A stretch of DNA of 64,000 nucleotides from Plantago major (lineage: Eukaryota > Streptophyta > Magnoliopsida > Lamiales > Plantaginaceae). Location: contig CM048844.1 of NCBI GenBank assembly GCA_026545765.1, forward strand, positions 3,844,001 through 3,908,000, written 5' to 3'. Below the pieces are notes generated by a model. The model had not been told where the DNA came from and did no database searches. It saw nothing but the letters and a program-made list of their open reading frames with translations. A program made the translations under genes and the position numbers. Positions 43,842 to 55,364 of this stretch are shown here, in pieces. The number at the start of each line of letters is the position of its first letter. Within the stretch, counting starts at the first letter, position 1.

Positions 43842-44746
43842 GAACATTCTTCATAATTGAGTTGAACAGCTAAAAAATCTGGCAAGTAAGGTGCTGTTTG
43901 TTGTTCTGTTGTTATTTGTCAGGGTCACTGGGATGCTCTATTTCCCAACTAAGGTTTTCTACTATTGCAATCCACTTAAAACTTGCGACAAGTCTGTTGT
44001 TCTATTATTATTTTGGGCAGGGCCTCGCGGAGGTACTGTTATTCCGTCATTTTTACGGTAACCTATGCAGTTGTTGCTTACCTATATGATGCCTTTGGAT
44101 TCCTTAACTGTTCCTTTGTGATTTGTCTTTGCCCATATATCATATGCTTTTTGTATATTAGTATGATGCTATCAAGATGAAGATTATATAATACTATCAA
44201 TGTAGCCTGTATGGATACACAATATTTCTATATACTTTCGTGGAAATGTTTAGTGAAGTAAATGTTTACCTCAGCACCCCTAGAACTTACCATTGAGATA
44301 ACCACACCATCCCCTCATGTTTAAGTCGCATTCTCTTCAATTTAGCCTGTAGGCTGTAGGTATCCTTTTACTCGGTATGCTCTATCTTGCTTGTATTCTT
44401 CCACTCAAGGGAGTAGGGGACCTTTCTGATTCTAACTCCTCACCAAGGTTTACAGGTACCGTATACTTCAATAAGTTTCTTGTGAAGTCGGCCTCCGCCT
44501 AATGCCTTCCTCCTCCTCCGCCTACGCTTACTCCGATGTCTCTGAGTAACATTTTCTGAGATTTTGTTTGGCTTGAGGTTGTATTGTATTATGAGCCCCC
44601 TCTGGGGGGTTATGGCATCGATGGAAGTCTCTGCCTCCGAGTCTGGTTGGCTTTCCCACTTAGGCTCAAAGTCTCTCCTCTTCGTCAATGTCAAAGAGTG
44701 GACTGATCGATTGCATTGCGACTCTGGTATCTTGTGTAGATAATAG
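43842..44746. other. 3' flank of RraA-like copy 1
   Basis: Untranslated region and spacer. A GC-richer stretch near 44440-44690 contains an open frame on the minus strand with Arg-rich low-complexity sequence (RSKRRRRRRK) that I do not regard as a gene. Confidence 0.4.
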
Positions 44747-46103
44747 TAGTCCTGGCAAACTTAATCCGAATCCGAAATCCGATCCGAAATCCGAATTTGA
44801 TCCGAGTTGACGAGGTCAACCATCCAAATAGTCATCCGAAATCCGATCCGAAATCATCCGATCCAAGTGACCAATAAAATGACCAACTCATCCGATCCAA
44901 ATGACCAAATTAAATTTCATCCAACTCATCCGATCCGAACTAATCAAAATTAAATACAATCCGAAATCATCCGAATCTTTGAAATATCTGTACATTTTCA
45001 AAATTCTTTGATCCAGTCAAGGCCATGGCTTTGCCTAAGAAATGTGGTGCTACGGTCCCAAAAGCATGTATCAAGTGATTTTTACTCCCATCCGTAACCA
45101 TATAATGTACTACTCAGATTTGTTTGGTATATCATCGGCTTTATGATATACTATTATACCGTGTTTCCTTTTATCAAGTTGAAATGAATGTATTGTTCTC
45201 GCTTTACAAGGTCAAGAATACTACTGCTACTCTTTCATGTTTCATCTTATTGGAAGCCTCTGATCCAGTATATGAATACCATTGTGTTGAATCCTTGAAT
45301 ATTTAAAGTATATGAGATGAAATGAAACCAATTTATTAAATGAGTAAAATGCTGGGAGCTTATTGATTTTGAAAGGACATTAAAAAAAATTGGCTTTACA
45401 ACAAATGAAGTAAGAAAAACTGGAGCACACTAATCAATTATTGATGTCAATTTATCAGTGTATTTAATTCATTAATAATCATTGCTACTTGTTCCTAAAT
45501 AAGGATACATTAGCTCCAAGGCCAATTGCCTGCTGGTTACTATTTATATCTCATATCCATAAGAAGAAATATAAGCAATCATTCTTTAGCCAAAGTTACA
45601 ATAATGTCAATTACAAGTCACTGTTAAAAATCAATTCCAATTGAAAAAGCTTAGGCCAAATTCACTGGATGATATAAAATTAATCAGAAGCAATTCCCAC
45701 AATTTATCACCTGTTATGTTATAACATGAAGAGCAAGGTATAAATACAATGAGAATTCAAGGTATAACATGAAGAGCAAATTATCATTACATTACAAGCT
45801 ACATGTTGAAAATAAGAAAAGCACTCAATCTGAGTTCATCCGAATCCGAATTAATCCGATCCGAAATAGTATGAAGTATTGAATCAATAAGTCCCAAATC
45901 CAACAACAATTGATCCGATCCAAATAACATGAAGTTTTATCATCCGAACATGATCCAGATCCAATAAGATCCGAATCCGAACAACATCCAAATCCGATCC
46001 GATCCGAACTCGATCCAAATAATTACATCCGAACAATCCGATCCAATCCGATCCGAATTGATCCGATCCGAATCCGATCCGAACCATCCGTTTGCCAGGA
46101 CTA
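44747..46103. mobile_element. non-autonomous hAT transposon with ATCCGATCC arrays
   Basis: Inverted ends TAGTCCTGGCAAAC and GTTTGCCAGGACTA lie inside a perfect 8-base target duplication GATAATAG (44739-44746 and 46104-46111). This is diagnostic of hAT elements. Both subterminal regions, about 200-270 bases each, are packed with the motif ATCCGAATCCGATCCGA in many variants, which is likely where the transposase binds. Length is 1357 bases with no transposase; the AT-rich centre shows no coding potential. Confidence 0.92.
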
Positions 46104-46111
46104 GATAATAG

Positions 46112-46444
46112 GGAATTACATGCACTCCTGAGTTTGTTGCATTTAGTATTAATGTTCAGTATCCGTTACAAAGAATTTGTATCATTTCGACTTTTTTCGG
46201 CAACCAAATTCAACTAAATTAATCTTAAACTGCAACGATAAAAAGTATGTCTGATATTTCCATTAACAAATTCATAACACGCCACTACTACTACAGTAGC
46301 ACACTAGTACTCCATAATCTGACTTGGTTCTCACATTCATTTCTCACGCCAGTTTAGCAAATGATTGACTACGTACATTTCGTATTTCCTTGTCTGCATG
46401 CCTATGTTTTCTCGATTTTCTTTTCTGTTTTGTATTTGTTGTTT
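46112..46444. other. no gene seen
   Basis: Spacer and likely 3' flank of the kinase remnant. Confidence 0.4.
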
Positions 46445-47880
46445 TCAAATAGAGACGATATCTATCTCGTACTTAGGCATCACAGGAGTAGCATTCTCTT
46501 TATACCAGTACGAATTCGGCGTATCCGTTGGCCAGCCTGAACTTGGGGACTTCGGCCCGCCAGTCCCTACCGAAAACAAGTAATGAAACGGCTTCGGAGG
46601 TGGCAGGATTTCGACTCCTCCCTCCAACATCTTCACCACGGCACTCATGGGAGGCCTTGTATCAGGCGAATCTTGAACACACCAAAGTGCCACCATAGCC
46701 ATTTGCTGGGCCTTGGCTCTATACTCCTCCTCAATGCCGCAACCTTCTATCAACGCTCTCAATTCCCCCTTCTCATATTCCTCCCACACTTTCTTCGGAA
46801 ACCAATCCATACTGTCATCACCACCGCCCATCTTAGTGTTCTTCCTCCCGGCTATCTCAAACAATAGAACTCAAACTATAAACGCCACATTTGTAGGTTA
46901 TTGGGAAGTTCTTCAACATAAACTCCGGGGCCAAGTACCCAGGCGTACCCCTATACCCCGTGACACTAACATGCGTGTCATCTCTATTGCAAAGCTTGGC
47001 CAATCCAAAATCCGCCACTTTAGGGGAGAAATCCACACCAAGAAGGATGTTGCCTGGCTTTATATCGTGGTGAATTATCCTCTGTTGGCACTCGTCGTGT
47101 AAGCATGCGATCCCTTTTGCTGTTCCAACTGCGATTTTGTGCAACTTCTCCCATGCCAGTTCTTTTCCATTGAGCAAGTGCATGTCAAGCGATCCATTTT
47201 CCATATACTCATACACGAGCGCACTCATGAACTTATCGTAACAAAATCCGTACATCTTGACAAGGTTTACGTGACGAGTCCTCCCAATACTTCCAACTTC
47301 AGCCATAAACTGCTCCTCAATGTTCCTATCATCAAGATAAAACATTGGAAGGCATGAGAAATTGAGAATCCAAAACTTACACCTAGAAATCTTGAATTTT
47401 AGATGAGACTTCGATTCGACTAATTACTTGTTTAAACCCCTGTGGAGTACTTTCACGGCAATCATCACCCCGTTCGGAAACTGTCCCTTGTAGACCTTTC
47501 CGAACCCTCCGGATCCCAATGTGGTGGCATAGTTCTTAGTGAAGGAACAAAGCTGCTGAGCTGTGAACTGAACTGGTTGGTACTGAGACAACTCTATGAA
47601 AAACCTCTCCATTGTCAGGGCATCGACCTCCCGAACCTGGGTAGCTACGGTTGAGGGCAGGGGTTGTCCGAGTACGACTGCAGCCAGCTTTCAGGCACAG
47701 CAGCAGGAGAAAGTCACAACCCCAATCCCGACAATAACGCTCGCAACTGCAGCTGCATAATGAAATTTGAACCGGTTATATTTTCACCCAAAAAGCATCA
47801 TACTATGTTCGTGAACGTACATTTGTACTCCTGCAAATTTCATCAATTCACTTACCAGCAACTATTCTGGAATCAGACAT
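46445..47880 (-). pseudogene. LRK10-type receptor-like kinase without ectodomain, broken
   Basis: Exons 47880-47856 (MSDSRIVA), 47752-about 47428 and 47325-46445. The first two give a membrane helix (AAVASVIVGIGVVTFSCCC) with no extracellular domain ahead of it. The kinase domain shows LGSGGFGKVYKG, IAVKVL, EEQFMAEVGSIGRTRHVNLV, IIHHDIKPGNILL, DFGLAKL, GTPGYLAPE and the C-lobe ALWCVQDSPDTRPPM with VVKMLEGG. The family is the LRK10-like/At5g24080-type Ser/Thr kinases of the plasma membrane. Lesions: an in-frame TGA between the membrane helix and the juxtamembrane region (near 47685) and a frame change after KCGVYS (near 46865). The normal KCDVYSFG Asp is also Gly. Recently dead, or two assembly indels. 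Confidence 0.8.
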
Positions 47881-49119
47881 GCTAAAATATAAGATAGCTG
47901 CTGCTACACACAAACAAGAATGAAACCACATCCACATTAGCATGTGACTAGGAAATCACAAGGTAATAAACAAACAAGAATGAAGAACTTACATAAGATG
48001 AAAGCTAATGATAAGTTATAACACTAACCTTAGCTGTTTTCCTTTTGGTTGAGAAGTGTTTTTTTTAAATGTGATTGGTTCTTGAAACAAAATATGAAAC
48101 AAAAAGAAAGAGAAAACTGGGGAAACTGCAGCGAAATTGCCTTTCAGAGCAAACTAATATAACTCCCCATCTCGCAATTCTTGTTCCACTTTTATGATGG
48201 AATTCTTCTAAAAAATGTAAATAAACAATGATTATAGTGTCTAGTGGTGTTACGTGGGAAATACAAATGATAAAGAATTGAAAACGTAGAATAGATTGAT
48301 AATAACGGGACTTTGTGAATATGGTATGAACCCAAGAAACATTGTAATACAAATGTTTGTAGGCTAACTTTGGACTTTGGAGTATGTGGTGCATTATCCA
48401 TTGACTCTGTAGTAGTATTTCAAAGTCTAGCCGTGTTTTGTCATTTGAAGATAATCCAACTTCAATGATGAGACCGATGGGATAACTCCAATACATTTAC
48501 CACTCATAAATTATGTCGCATTCAATCCAATTCACTACTATTCACAAGCGGTGTGAGATTAACATGTAATTTTATATGCAGATTTACAATCATGTAGAAG
48601 AGCATCGAGAAATGTAGACGCAGATATAAGAAACTAAAATTATCTCATCGGCAAGCTTCAGCAATCATGGGAAACAAATAACTCCACTCACATATTTCCT
48701 TGGTTTTTGCTATAAAGAGAGTGATTCTCCAGATGCAAGTAAGTGATAAAAAGAGTTGTTCAAATTAGAGAGGAGGTGTTATAGTGATTCATTCACATCC
48801 TTGTCAGTATATAATAAAAAAATATTTAACAAAAGTATGTAAAATCATACTCCATGAACTTTCAGAACATAATTAAATAAATATATCGAAAAGTAAAAAG
48901 TGTAGAATTTGTTTCATAATCTTAATCACATGAAACTACTGAGAAACAGGGTGGAATTTTTCAAGAAGACTTGGGCAACTTTTGAAAGGTAATTCAATTC
49001 AAATGCTAAATAATTCTCATTTCTCCAATTGAATTTCCACACACTCCATTCACTTCCTGCAAAACACTTTTGCAGCTCAAAAGTTTCGGATTTCATCAGC
49101 TGGTCATCGTCTTGCTCAA
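47881..49119. other. no gene seen; upstream of RraA-like copy 2
   Basis: AT-rich spacer. The right end contains the leader exon of the second RraA-like gene (donor TCAA|GTATGA at 49119-49120). Confidence 0.4.
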
Positions 49120-49457
49120 GTATGATTTTTTTCCTCAGATTTTCCATTTCTGTAGTTCCAATCAGCTGTTTCTTCTCATATTGAATTTACTTGTTCTTGG
49201 TTAATTTTACAAGAGTAATCGATGCACACATTATGAGTGTCTGTGTACATCTGTGTATTTGAACTGAAAAGGAGATCATCAATTAGGAAAATTGAAAAAG
49301 AGGATGGGTTTCAATTTTCAAGAATTTGTGCTTTTTGGTTTTGCTGGATTTTTAAGACAGTAAGTATAATTTTGGCCTTCTTTGCCTTTGTTCAGATGGA
49401 TTTCAGAGGAAAGTCAACACCTTTGTTAGTATAATGCACTGTTCTATAGGAATTAAG

Positions 49458-49536
49458 TATTGGAGAATTAATACGAATGAATAGATTTCACACTTCTCAA
49501 CGAGTTCGAGTGTTTAGATGAGATGACATTCTATCA
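49458..49536 (+). mobile_element. TRIM solo LTR
   Basis: A 79-base block from TATTGGAGAATTAATAC to ACATTCTATCA matches the terminal repeat of the complete TRIM at 20193-20479 over its whole length. It is flanked by a perfect 5-base target duplication TTAAG (49453-49457 and 49537-49541). Only one repeat is present, as after LTR-LTR recombination. It sits in the inferred 5' UTR intron (49120-49873) of the second RraA-like gene. Confidence 0.9.
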
Positions 49537-49873
49537 TTAAGGGTGTTAGAGATCACTGTGGTTTAGGATACATAGGACCTACTTTCAGTTTAATCGATTA
49601 CTAAGAACAAGCTGAGAATTTGTTTTCGTCAGTGAGATAGATTAGTCCAATTGTCAGCAATTTGTGTGCATGTGGGATGTTATATGCTAAGAGGTTTTTG
49701 CTGCAGCTCATCTTGATTGAGCAAATGATGAGATTTCCCGGTTTCATGATATTTTAAATGTGAAATCGCACACGAATTTGAAGTGATGACAGACTTGTAA
49801 GTACGATGATATTGCTTCTAAATTCTAATGATGGTTCTTAACTTCTTACCTTGAAGGTGGTCACTGATCAAAG

Positions 49874-50374
49874 ATGGCCTTTGTGACCACTGCTGAAGTT
49901 TGTGATGCAAATACATCACTTATTGCAACCGGTGAGCTTCGTGTACTCCAGCCTGATTTCCAGATATATGGTAGAAGGCAAATATTCTCTGGACCAGTCG
50001 TTACACTAAAAGTGTTCGAGGATAACTATCTGGTACGTGAATTTCTTGAGGAGAAGGGTAATGGAAGAGTTCTTGTTGTTGATGGGGGTGCGAGCATGAG
50101 ATGTGCGATACTGGGTGGCAACCCTGTGGTTCAAGCGCAGAACAACGGATGGGCTGGTATTGTAGTTAACGGATGTATTAGAGACGTGGATGAAATAAAT
50201 GGTTGCGACATTGGTGTGAGAGCTCTGGCATCAAATCCAGTGAAATCTAACAAGAAAGGGGTCGGAGAGAAGCATGTTCCCGTGCATATTGCTGGCATCA
50301 GAATATGCGATGGGGAATGGCTTTATGCGGATACTGATGGGATTCTCGTTTCTAAAATGGAGCTGTCTGTTTGA
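49874..50374 (+). CDS. RraA-like / HMG-CHA aldolase family protein, copy 2
   Basis: 166 residues, the same length as copy 1 at 43341-43841 and differing at about ten positions (for example NTSLIATGE for NPQLIVTGE, DNYLVREF for DNVLVREF, ASNPVKSNKKGV for ASHPVKANKKGI). All glycine-rich and Arg-Asp motifs are kept (DGGASMRCAILGG, NGCIRDVDEI). Silent differences outnumber amino-acid changes by eye, which suggests both copies are under purifying selection. The leader and its intron (49120-49873) are shared with copy 1, so the duplication included the promoter-proximal region. Confidence 0.92.
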   Translation: MAFVTTAEVCDANTSLIATGELRVLQPDFQIYGRRQIFSGPVVTLKVFEDNYLVREFLEEKGNGRVLVVDGGASMRCAILGGNPVVQAQNNGWAGIVVNGCIRDVDEINGCDIGVRALASNPVKSNKKGVGEKHVPVHIAGIRICDGEWLYADTDGILVSKMELSV

Positions 50375-51215
50375 GACGTTCTGTATCTTTCGACTTAGCA
50401 GGTCAAAATGTCTGTTAAGTAATGCGCTGTTGTATGTCTTTCGTTGCTGTTTTGGTTACATGAGGATGATCTATATTCCCAATTTATGTATTCTACAATT
50501 GCAACCTACTTCAAACTTGAGAGTTGAGACAAGTCTGAAGGTACTTTTATTCAGTGATTCATCAGTTGTGTTCATGATATATACCCTTTTTCGATTACGT
50601 AAGAGTTCCAGTGTGATTTGTCTTGGTAAGTTTTACAAGTGCATATGCATTGAACATATATCAGTGACTTGAATCTTCTGTAAAACAACAGGTCCATAGG
50701 TATGTATTTCGCTTTCTTTTGGAGTTTTGGTTCGATATCTTGAGTTGGTATGGTGTCTGTTTTTTCTAAAATTGAGTTGTTCCTGTCAAGAGCTATTCAG
50801 ATAACTCTAAATGTGTAAAAATGTGATGCTTATGATATGGATCAGGTTCTTCTGCGTTGTGGATTGGAGTACATTGGTTTGGAGTTAACTTGGCTGGAAG
50901 TGAGGATAGGTTCAGAACAGGACATGAGATGAGAGTGTGGCCTGTGGGGCTGTGGTAGATGAATCACATTGAAGTCGTTGTTAATGCTTCTGGAGATCTT
51001 TTCAATGGTACATGGATTAAAATCCTAACATGCTACATGCAAGGGTGTGCAATGTCTATCTCCATAACATCTCGAAATTTTAAACTAAACGTGTTCTGCA
51101 GATCGAGTCTAACACTCTGCTCACATCCATTCGATAATGTTTTTGAGTTGAGATAAGCTTGTGTTTGTGTTCGTTTACCTAATGATTCGAGTTACATTCC
51201 GATCGATAAGATTAT
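50375..51215. other. 3' flank; no gene seen
   Basis: Untranslated region of the RraA-like gene and spacer without recognised features. Confidence 0.4.
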
Positions 51216-51575
51216 GTTATGTTATACTCTCTTCCTTAAATATATAGAAAAAGATTACAAAAACCAATTGCAAATGACATTAAGAAATTCATTCCTCCAT
51301 TTCCCATAAAATGACTTGTCACCAAAATTTTCCAAAATTGTAACTACTTAAAATGACTTGTCAAAATTTTCTATGTTCTGGTTTTCTAAATTTTGCCATA
51401 AAATGACTTGTCAAAAACACTGCAGCTGAATCGGCTAGTTCGTACTCTTTATAATCGAGAGATCATGAGTACAATTAGTATAAAATTGTAAACCAGCGTA
51501 ATAATAGTAGTTACCTACTTTTTTTAGAAAGATGTTTTAAAAGTGAACAGGAAAATGAGATCGTGATGGAGGGAG
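51216..51575. mobile_element. probable Stowaway MITE remnant
   Basis: The right end reads ATCGTGATGGAGGGAG next to TA (51576-51577), the inverted Stowaway signature. The left end TACTCTCTTCCTT near 51220 is a weak match. The left boundary is uncertain. Confidence 0.45.
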
Positions 51576-51640
51576 TATGTTCGAGGCAAATTGCAGCTCA
51601 ATTGTCTAGTTCGAACTCTTCATAATCGAGAGATCATGAG
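51422..51640. repeat. 49-base direct repeat around the MITE end
   Basis: GCAGCTGAATCGGCTAGTTC...ATAATCGAGAGATCATGAG (51422-51470) recurs as GCAGCTCAATTGTCTAGTTC...ATAATCGAGAGATCATGAG (51592-51640). The pair brackets the right end of the MITE remnant, pointing to a duplication event or two short SINE-like relics. Confidence 0.5.
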
Positions 51641-51738
51641 TTCGACTTCAGTTTCTTTTTCAACCAAAACTCTTTCAGCTTCAATTACCCATTCAGCTTC
51701 AAATTGCCTTCGGGCCTTCAAATTACCATTAAATTCAT

Positions 51739-51783
51739 GTTATTATTATTATTATTATTATTGTTGTTGTTGTTGTTGTTGTT

Positions 51784-51830
<47 letters not shown>
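51739..51830. repeat. compound trinucleotide microsatellite, near-palindromic
   Basis: (TTA)n then (TTG)n then (AAT)n then (ATT)n. The TTA and AAT runs are mutually complementary and can form a hairpin. Confidence 0.9.
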
Positions 51831-51835
51831 TTTAT

Positions 51836-52010
51836 CATTTATTTACACACCCGATCTTTTGTACGAGGAAAATAAGAAAATTTATCCAATTGAGTTATTT
51901 ACAACTTTTTTAATACGACTTTTAGTAGAAAATTTATCCAATTGAGTTATTTTCAACTTTTTTTATCATTTATTTACACACCCGATCTTTCTTTCTTTCT
52001 TTCTTTTTCT
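51836..52010. repeat. direct repeat of about 50 bases plus CTTT run
   Basis: CATTTATTTACACACCCGAT occurs at about 51836 and 51966. AAAATTTATCCAATTGAGTT occurs twice between and before them. A (CTTT)4 run follows at about 51990. Confidence 0.6.
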
Positions 52011-53052
52011 CGTAAGCCTATTATAACAATACGTATAAAATCAAAAAATTTCACGGAATTTTACAATAAAACAAAGTTACGTTAATCAAATATACTTAAT
52101 TTCTTTTCATGAAAGTTGAAATATGAGTATTGGAACTGAAAGTTGAAGAATCAGTTTGGAAAATGGAACAATGCTGGAGGTTCTGGAAAAAAAAGAGTGT
52201 TGATGTAATAAGTTGACACGAAAATTCATTTTTGACAAATGATTTTAATTAGTTTTTAATTATTTTATTTGCTTAACATCATTCATACTGTAAACGCTTT
52301 TCATTCAATATATTTCAATTTCAAAAAAAAAATAGACAAAGACATTTTATACGCATTTATTAAAATTTTTTAATCGTTTTATCATTCTCATATTGCTTTC
52401 CACGCAATGGTTTTAAAGTCATATACAATAATAAATAAAATGTAAGTCGAAAAAAAAGAGGAAGAACGCGAGTAAAACGGTAAAAATAATATATTTTTTA
52501 ATCGCGATTATATGTACCATCATATAATCATATTATTATTACAACAATTTCTTCATTCGCTTAGTTTCAGCCAATTCATTGGCCCATTCAATTCAGCCAA
52601 GAATTTCAAATAAAATAATGTAGCAAATTTTAAAATTGTAAATCAGCACAATACTATCCGCCCGCGACGTATAAAACTGATTAGGGCTAATAAAATTATG
52701 GAACTCCTCAAATTGAGGTGGAAAAATAGGATAAGGATCAGTCACAAATGGTGAAGACAAAGGACACGAATGGCCTGTGGTAGCTGAAAAACGTGGCTGA
52801 GTGACAACCCAATTACTGCTCGTCACATGTCATCTAACCCTTTCAATTCCAAGAATATCTTCCATTTTCTTCATCCAACGGCCAAACAATGAAATCGAAA
52901 AGTCACATGACAGGCTGATCTTGATGTTGATGTTGATACCAGAAAAGCCAAGAAAACTCTCGTTTCACAAAAAGGATAAGTAAAGATTGCACCTTTGAAA
53001 CACACGCCTCGAAAAAATTGAGTCCAAAGGAGCAAAGAAGAGTAGAAAAAGA
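52011..53052. other. no gene seen; upstream of cytochrome b561
   Basis: AT-rich intergenic sequence. The last 250 bases are GC-richer and are likely the promoter and leader of the next gene. Confidence 0.4.
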
Positions 53053-55364
53053 ATGGCGATTGGAGTGAAGGCTTTGCCGATTTCTTTCATTGCTCATGTT
53101 CTTGGGATTGTTGCTGCGATTCTGGTGATAGTTTGGAATATCAGTTTCAGGGGTGGTTTTGCTTGGGAAGCTACCAACAAGAATCTCATCTTCAATGTAA
53201 GCTGCTACCTATCCCAGTTTCTCTTTCCCTCTGTTTCTAATTGTAACTAATGTTCGCATGACTTTTTTATTTGTGGTCAAAATCGATCTCGAAAAGTCAG
53301 ACAACACGACTTATGGTGCAAAGGGAGTACTTAGCAAGTGATAATTATTTGCTTTGATAGTGTTACTGATATACTACAGTGAAGGTGTTGTTGGAAATGC
53401 TTTGAAAATCTTGCTGGTGCCTGGTTGTGTTTTGTTAGTGTAACACAGTAACAGTATGAAGCTACAGATGGTTTTCGTGGCATTAGGTTAGTTGGTATTG
53501 TTGTTATACTTTGATGTTTGTGTGAAATGCATTCACTCCCTTGAAAGCATTTTGATTGTCAATTCAAAAGTAGGCCTTTAATAGTATACAGAGAAAGTTG
53601 TGTTGTTTGTTGAAGGAGTCATATTATGTTAGGTTCTTGAATGGTAACCGGCTTATTATGATACTCCGGATGGAGAATCACAAGTAAACTATAGAATTAG
53701 GCAATGGAGTCATCACCAGCTATGTTGTTCATTACTTGTGTAATGTAAAATATGTGAACTCTTTGCTAGTGTTCCGCTTTGTGTGTCTGGTGTACCGTAT
53801 ATAGCACTTGGAGGGTGTTTGTGGGTGCTTATTTAAGCTGCGAACAACACCTTTTTTTTTTGGCTTATAAGCCTTTCTGTAGTTTTTGTGATTAGTTTAT
53901 AGCTTCCCTTGGCTTTTTCCAAAACATACAAGCGGAAGCTAAAGAAGCCCCTGTATATGTAGTATGTAAGTAACTATACTAGCAGCTTAGAGACTTGAGT
54001 GATTTACAAAGCCAGCACACAAACACCTCGTTAGCGTTGCTGAGTCTTTAATACGCAAGTTAATAGCTGCTCCCAGTCAGTAAGATCTTGTAACTGAAGC
54101 TCACAAGGTCAAAACTAGGGTCAGTGTTTGCTAGCCTAAATTTCATCTTGGACTTGAGAAAACCAATTGAGGGTGTCATCTATGAAAATAGGATTACGAC
54201 CCTCCCTACGTTCAGGCCTTAGTTTGATAATCTGAGCTAACTTTCTTGATATGCTACCCCAGGCTCAGCTTTTGGCTATATATGGCACTTTTTATTGAAC
54301 TTAATTTCCTGATATTTAGTTTTATTTACGTTGGAATGTAAGATACAAGATACGTACCCTGAAGGTTGCATTTTTTTTTCCATCTATTGACTCCAGGTTC
54401 ACCCGGTTCTGATGCTTATTGGCTTGGTTATAATGGGAGGTGAAGGTAATTGAACTATTCTTAAAGATAAACCAACATTTTTTTAAACCTGACATTTCAA
54501 AAGAGTTCTGTTCATTCGTTTATTTATTTTTTTCTTGCTGCAGCCATCATGAGTTACAAATCCTCGCCACTAAAGAAACCAGAAAAGAAACTCGACATCT
54601 GGTTTTGCATGCCATCGCCTCTTATACTCGGGATAATTGGGATATACATGGCTTTCAAGAATCACAATGAAAGCGGTCTTGCCAATTTATACAGCTTACA
54701 CTCCTGGATCGGGATTGGTGTTATCTCACTCTATGGCATTCAGGTAATGCACATGCTCACAAGTTTCATTAAGCACTCTGCAGTTTGATGTATCAGGTCG
54801 CATTTGCTTTCCTAAACTACCTAATATCCTGAAACCTGACAAGATACAAGGACTTTGATGTATCCATGGCCTGTTCCCCTGTAGAACTAAAACGAAAGGC
54901 AGGAGCTCGTCTGACTTCTGCATTTCCTTCTTGAACTGCCCGTGTAAATATGTTTCTGATGAGAATAATCCGCTAGAAAAAGCTGTGGCAAATATTCAAT
55001 TAAACATGTACTTGCAAATTACTTTCTTGGTTTAAGCATTCTGATGCTTTTCACCATGCAGTGGATTTATGGTTTCCTGACATTTTTCTACCCTGGTGGA
55101 ACAACTGCACTAAGAAGGGAGTCACTTCCATGGCATGTACTTCTCGGCATCTTTATCTACATCTTAGCTGTTGGAAACGCTGTCCTAGGATTCCTTGAAA
55201 AGCTCACATTCCTCGAAAGCTCTGGCATTGACAGATACGGAACAGAAGCCTTCCTCGTGAACTTCACTGCCATAATCACAATCTTGTTCGGGACATTCGT
55301 CATGTTAACAGTTATATCTCAGGGTCCTCCAGAAGATGAACATAGCTACTCAGCCATAGAATAA
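53053..55364 (+). CDS. ascorbate-dependent cytochrome b561 with a frame-swapped segment
   Basis: Four exons: 53053-53196, 54397-54445, 54544-54743 and 55062-55364, 231 residues as usual for plant CYB561. These six-helix proteins carry electrons from ascorbate across the tonoplast or plasma membrane through two b hemes held by four His (family knowledge: positions 50, 83, 117 and 156 in the Arabidopsis numbering). Here His 50 (VHPVLM), His 117 (YSLHSWIG) and His 156 (PWHVLLG) are present. At 82-90 the frame reads DIWFCMPSP, whereas the next frame encodes HLVLHAIA, the expected sequence with His 83. A one-base loss near 54594 and a one-base gain near 54619 exchange the frame for about nine codons. 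The rest is intact. Either an assembly error or a real, compensated change that removes a heme ligand. Confidence 0.88.

Noticed and set aside
44440-44694. Minus-strand frame with an Arg-rich run
   Set aside because: Low-complexity sequence, no recognised domain, no splice or promoter context.
43341-50374. Metabolic gene cluster around the RraA-like pair, kinase and methyltransferase
   Set aside because: The genes are unrelated in pathway, spaced widely and interrupted by transposons; proximity alone is not evidence.
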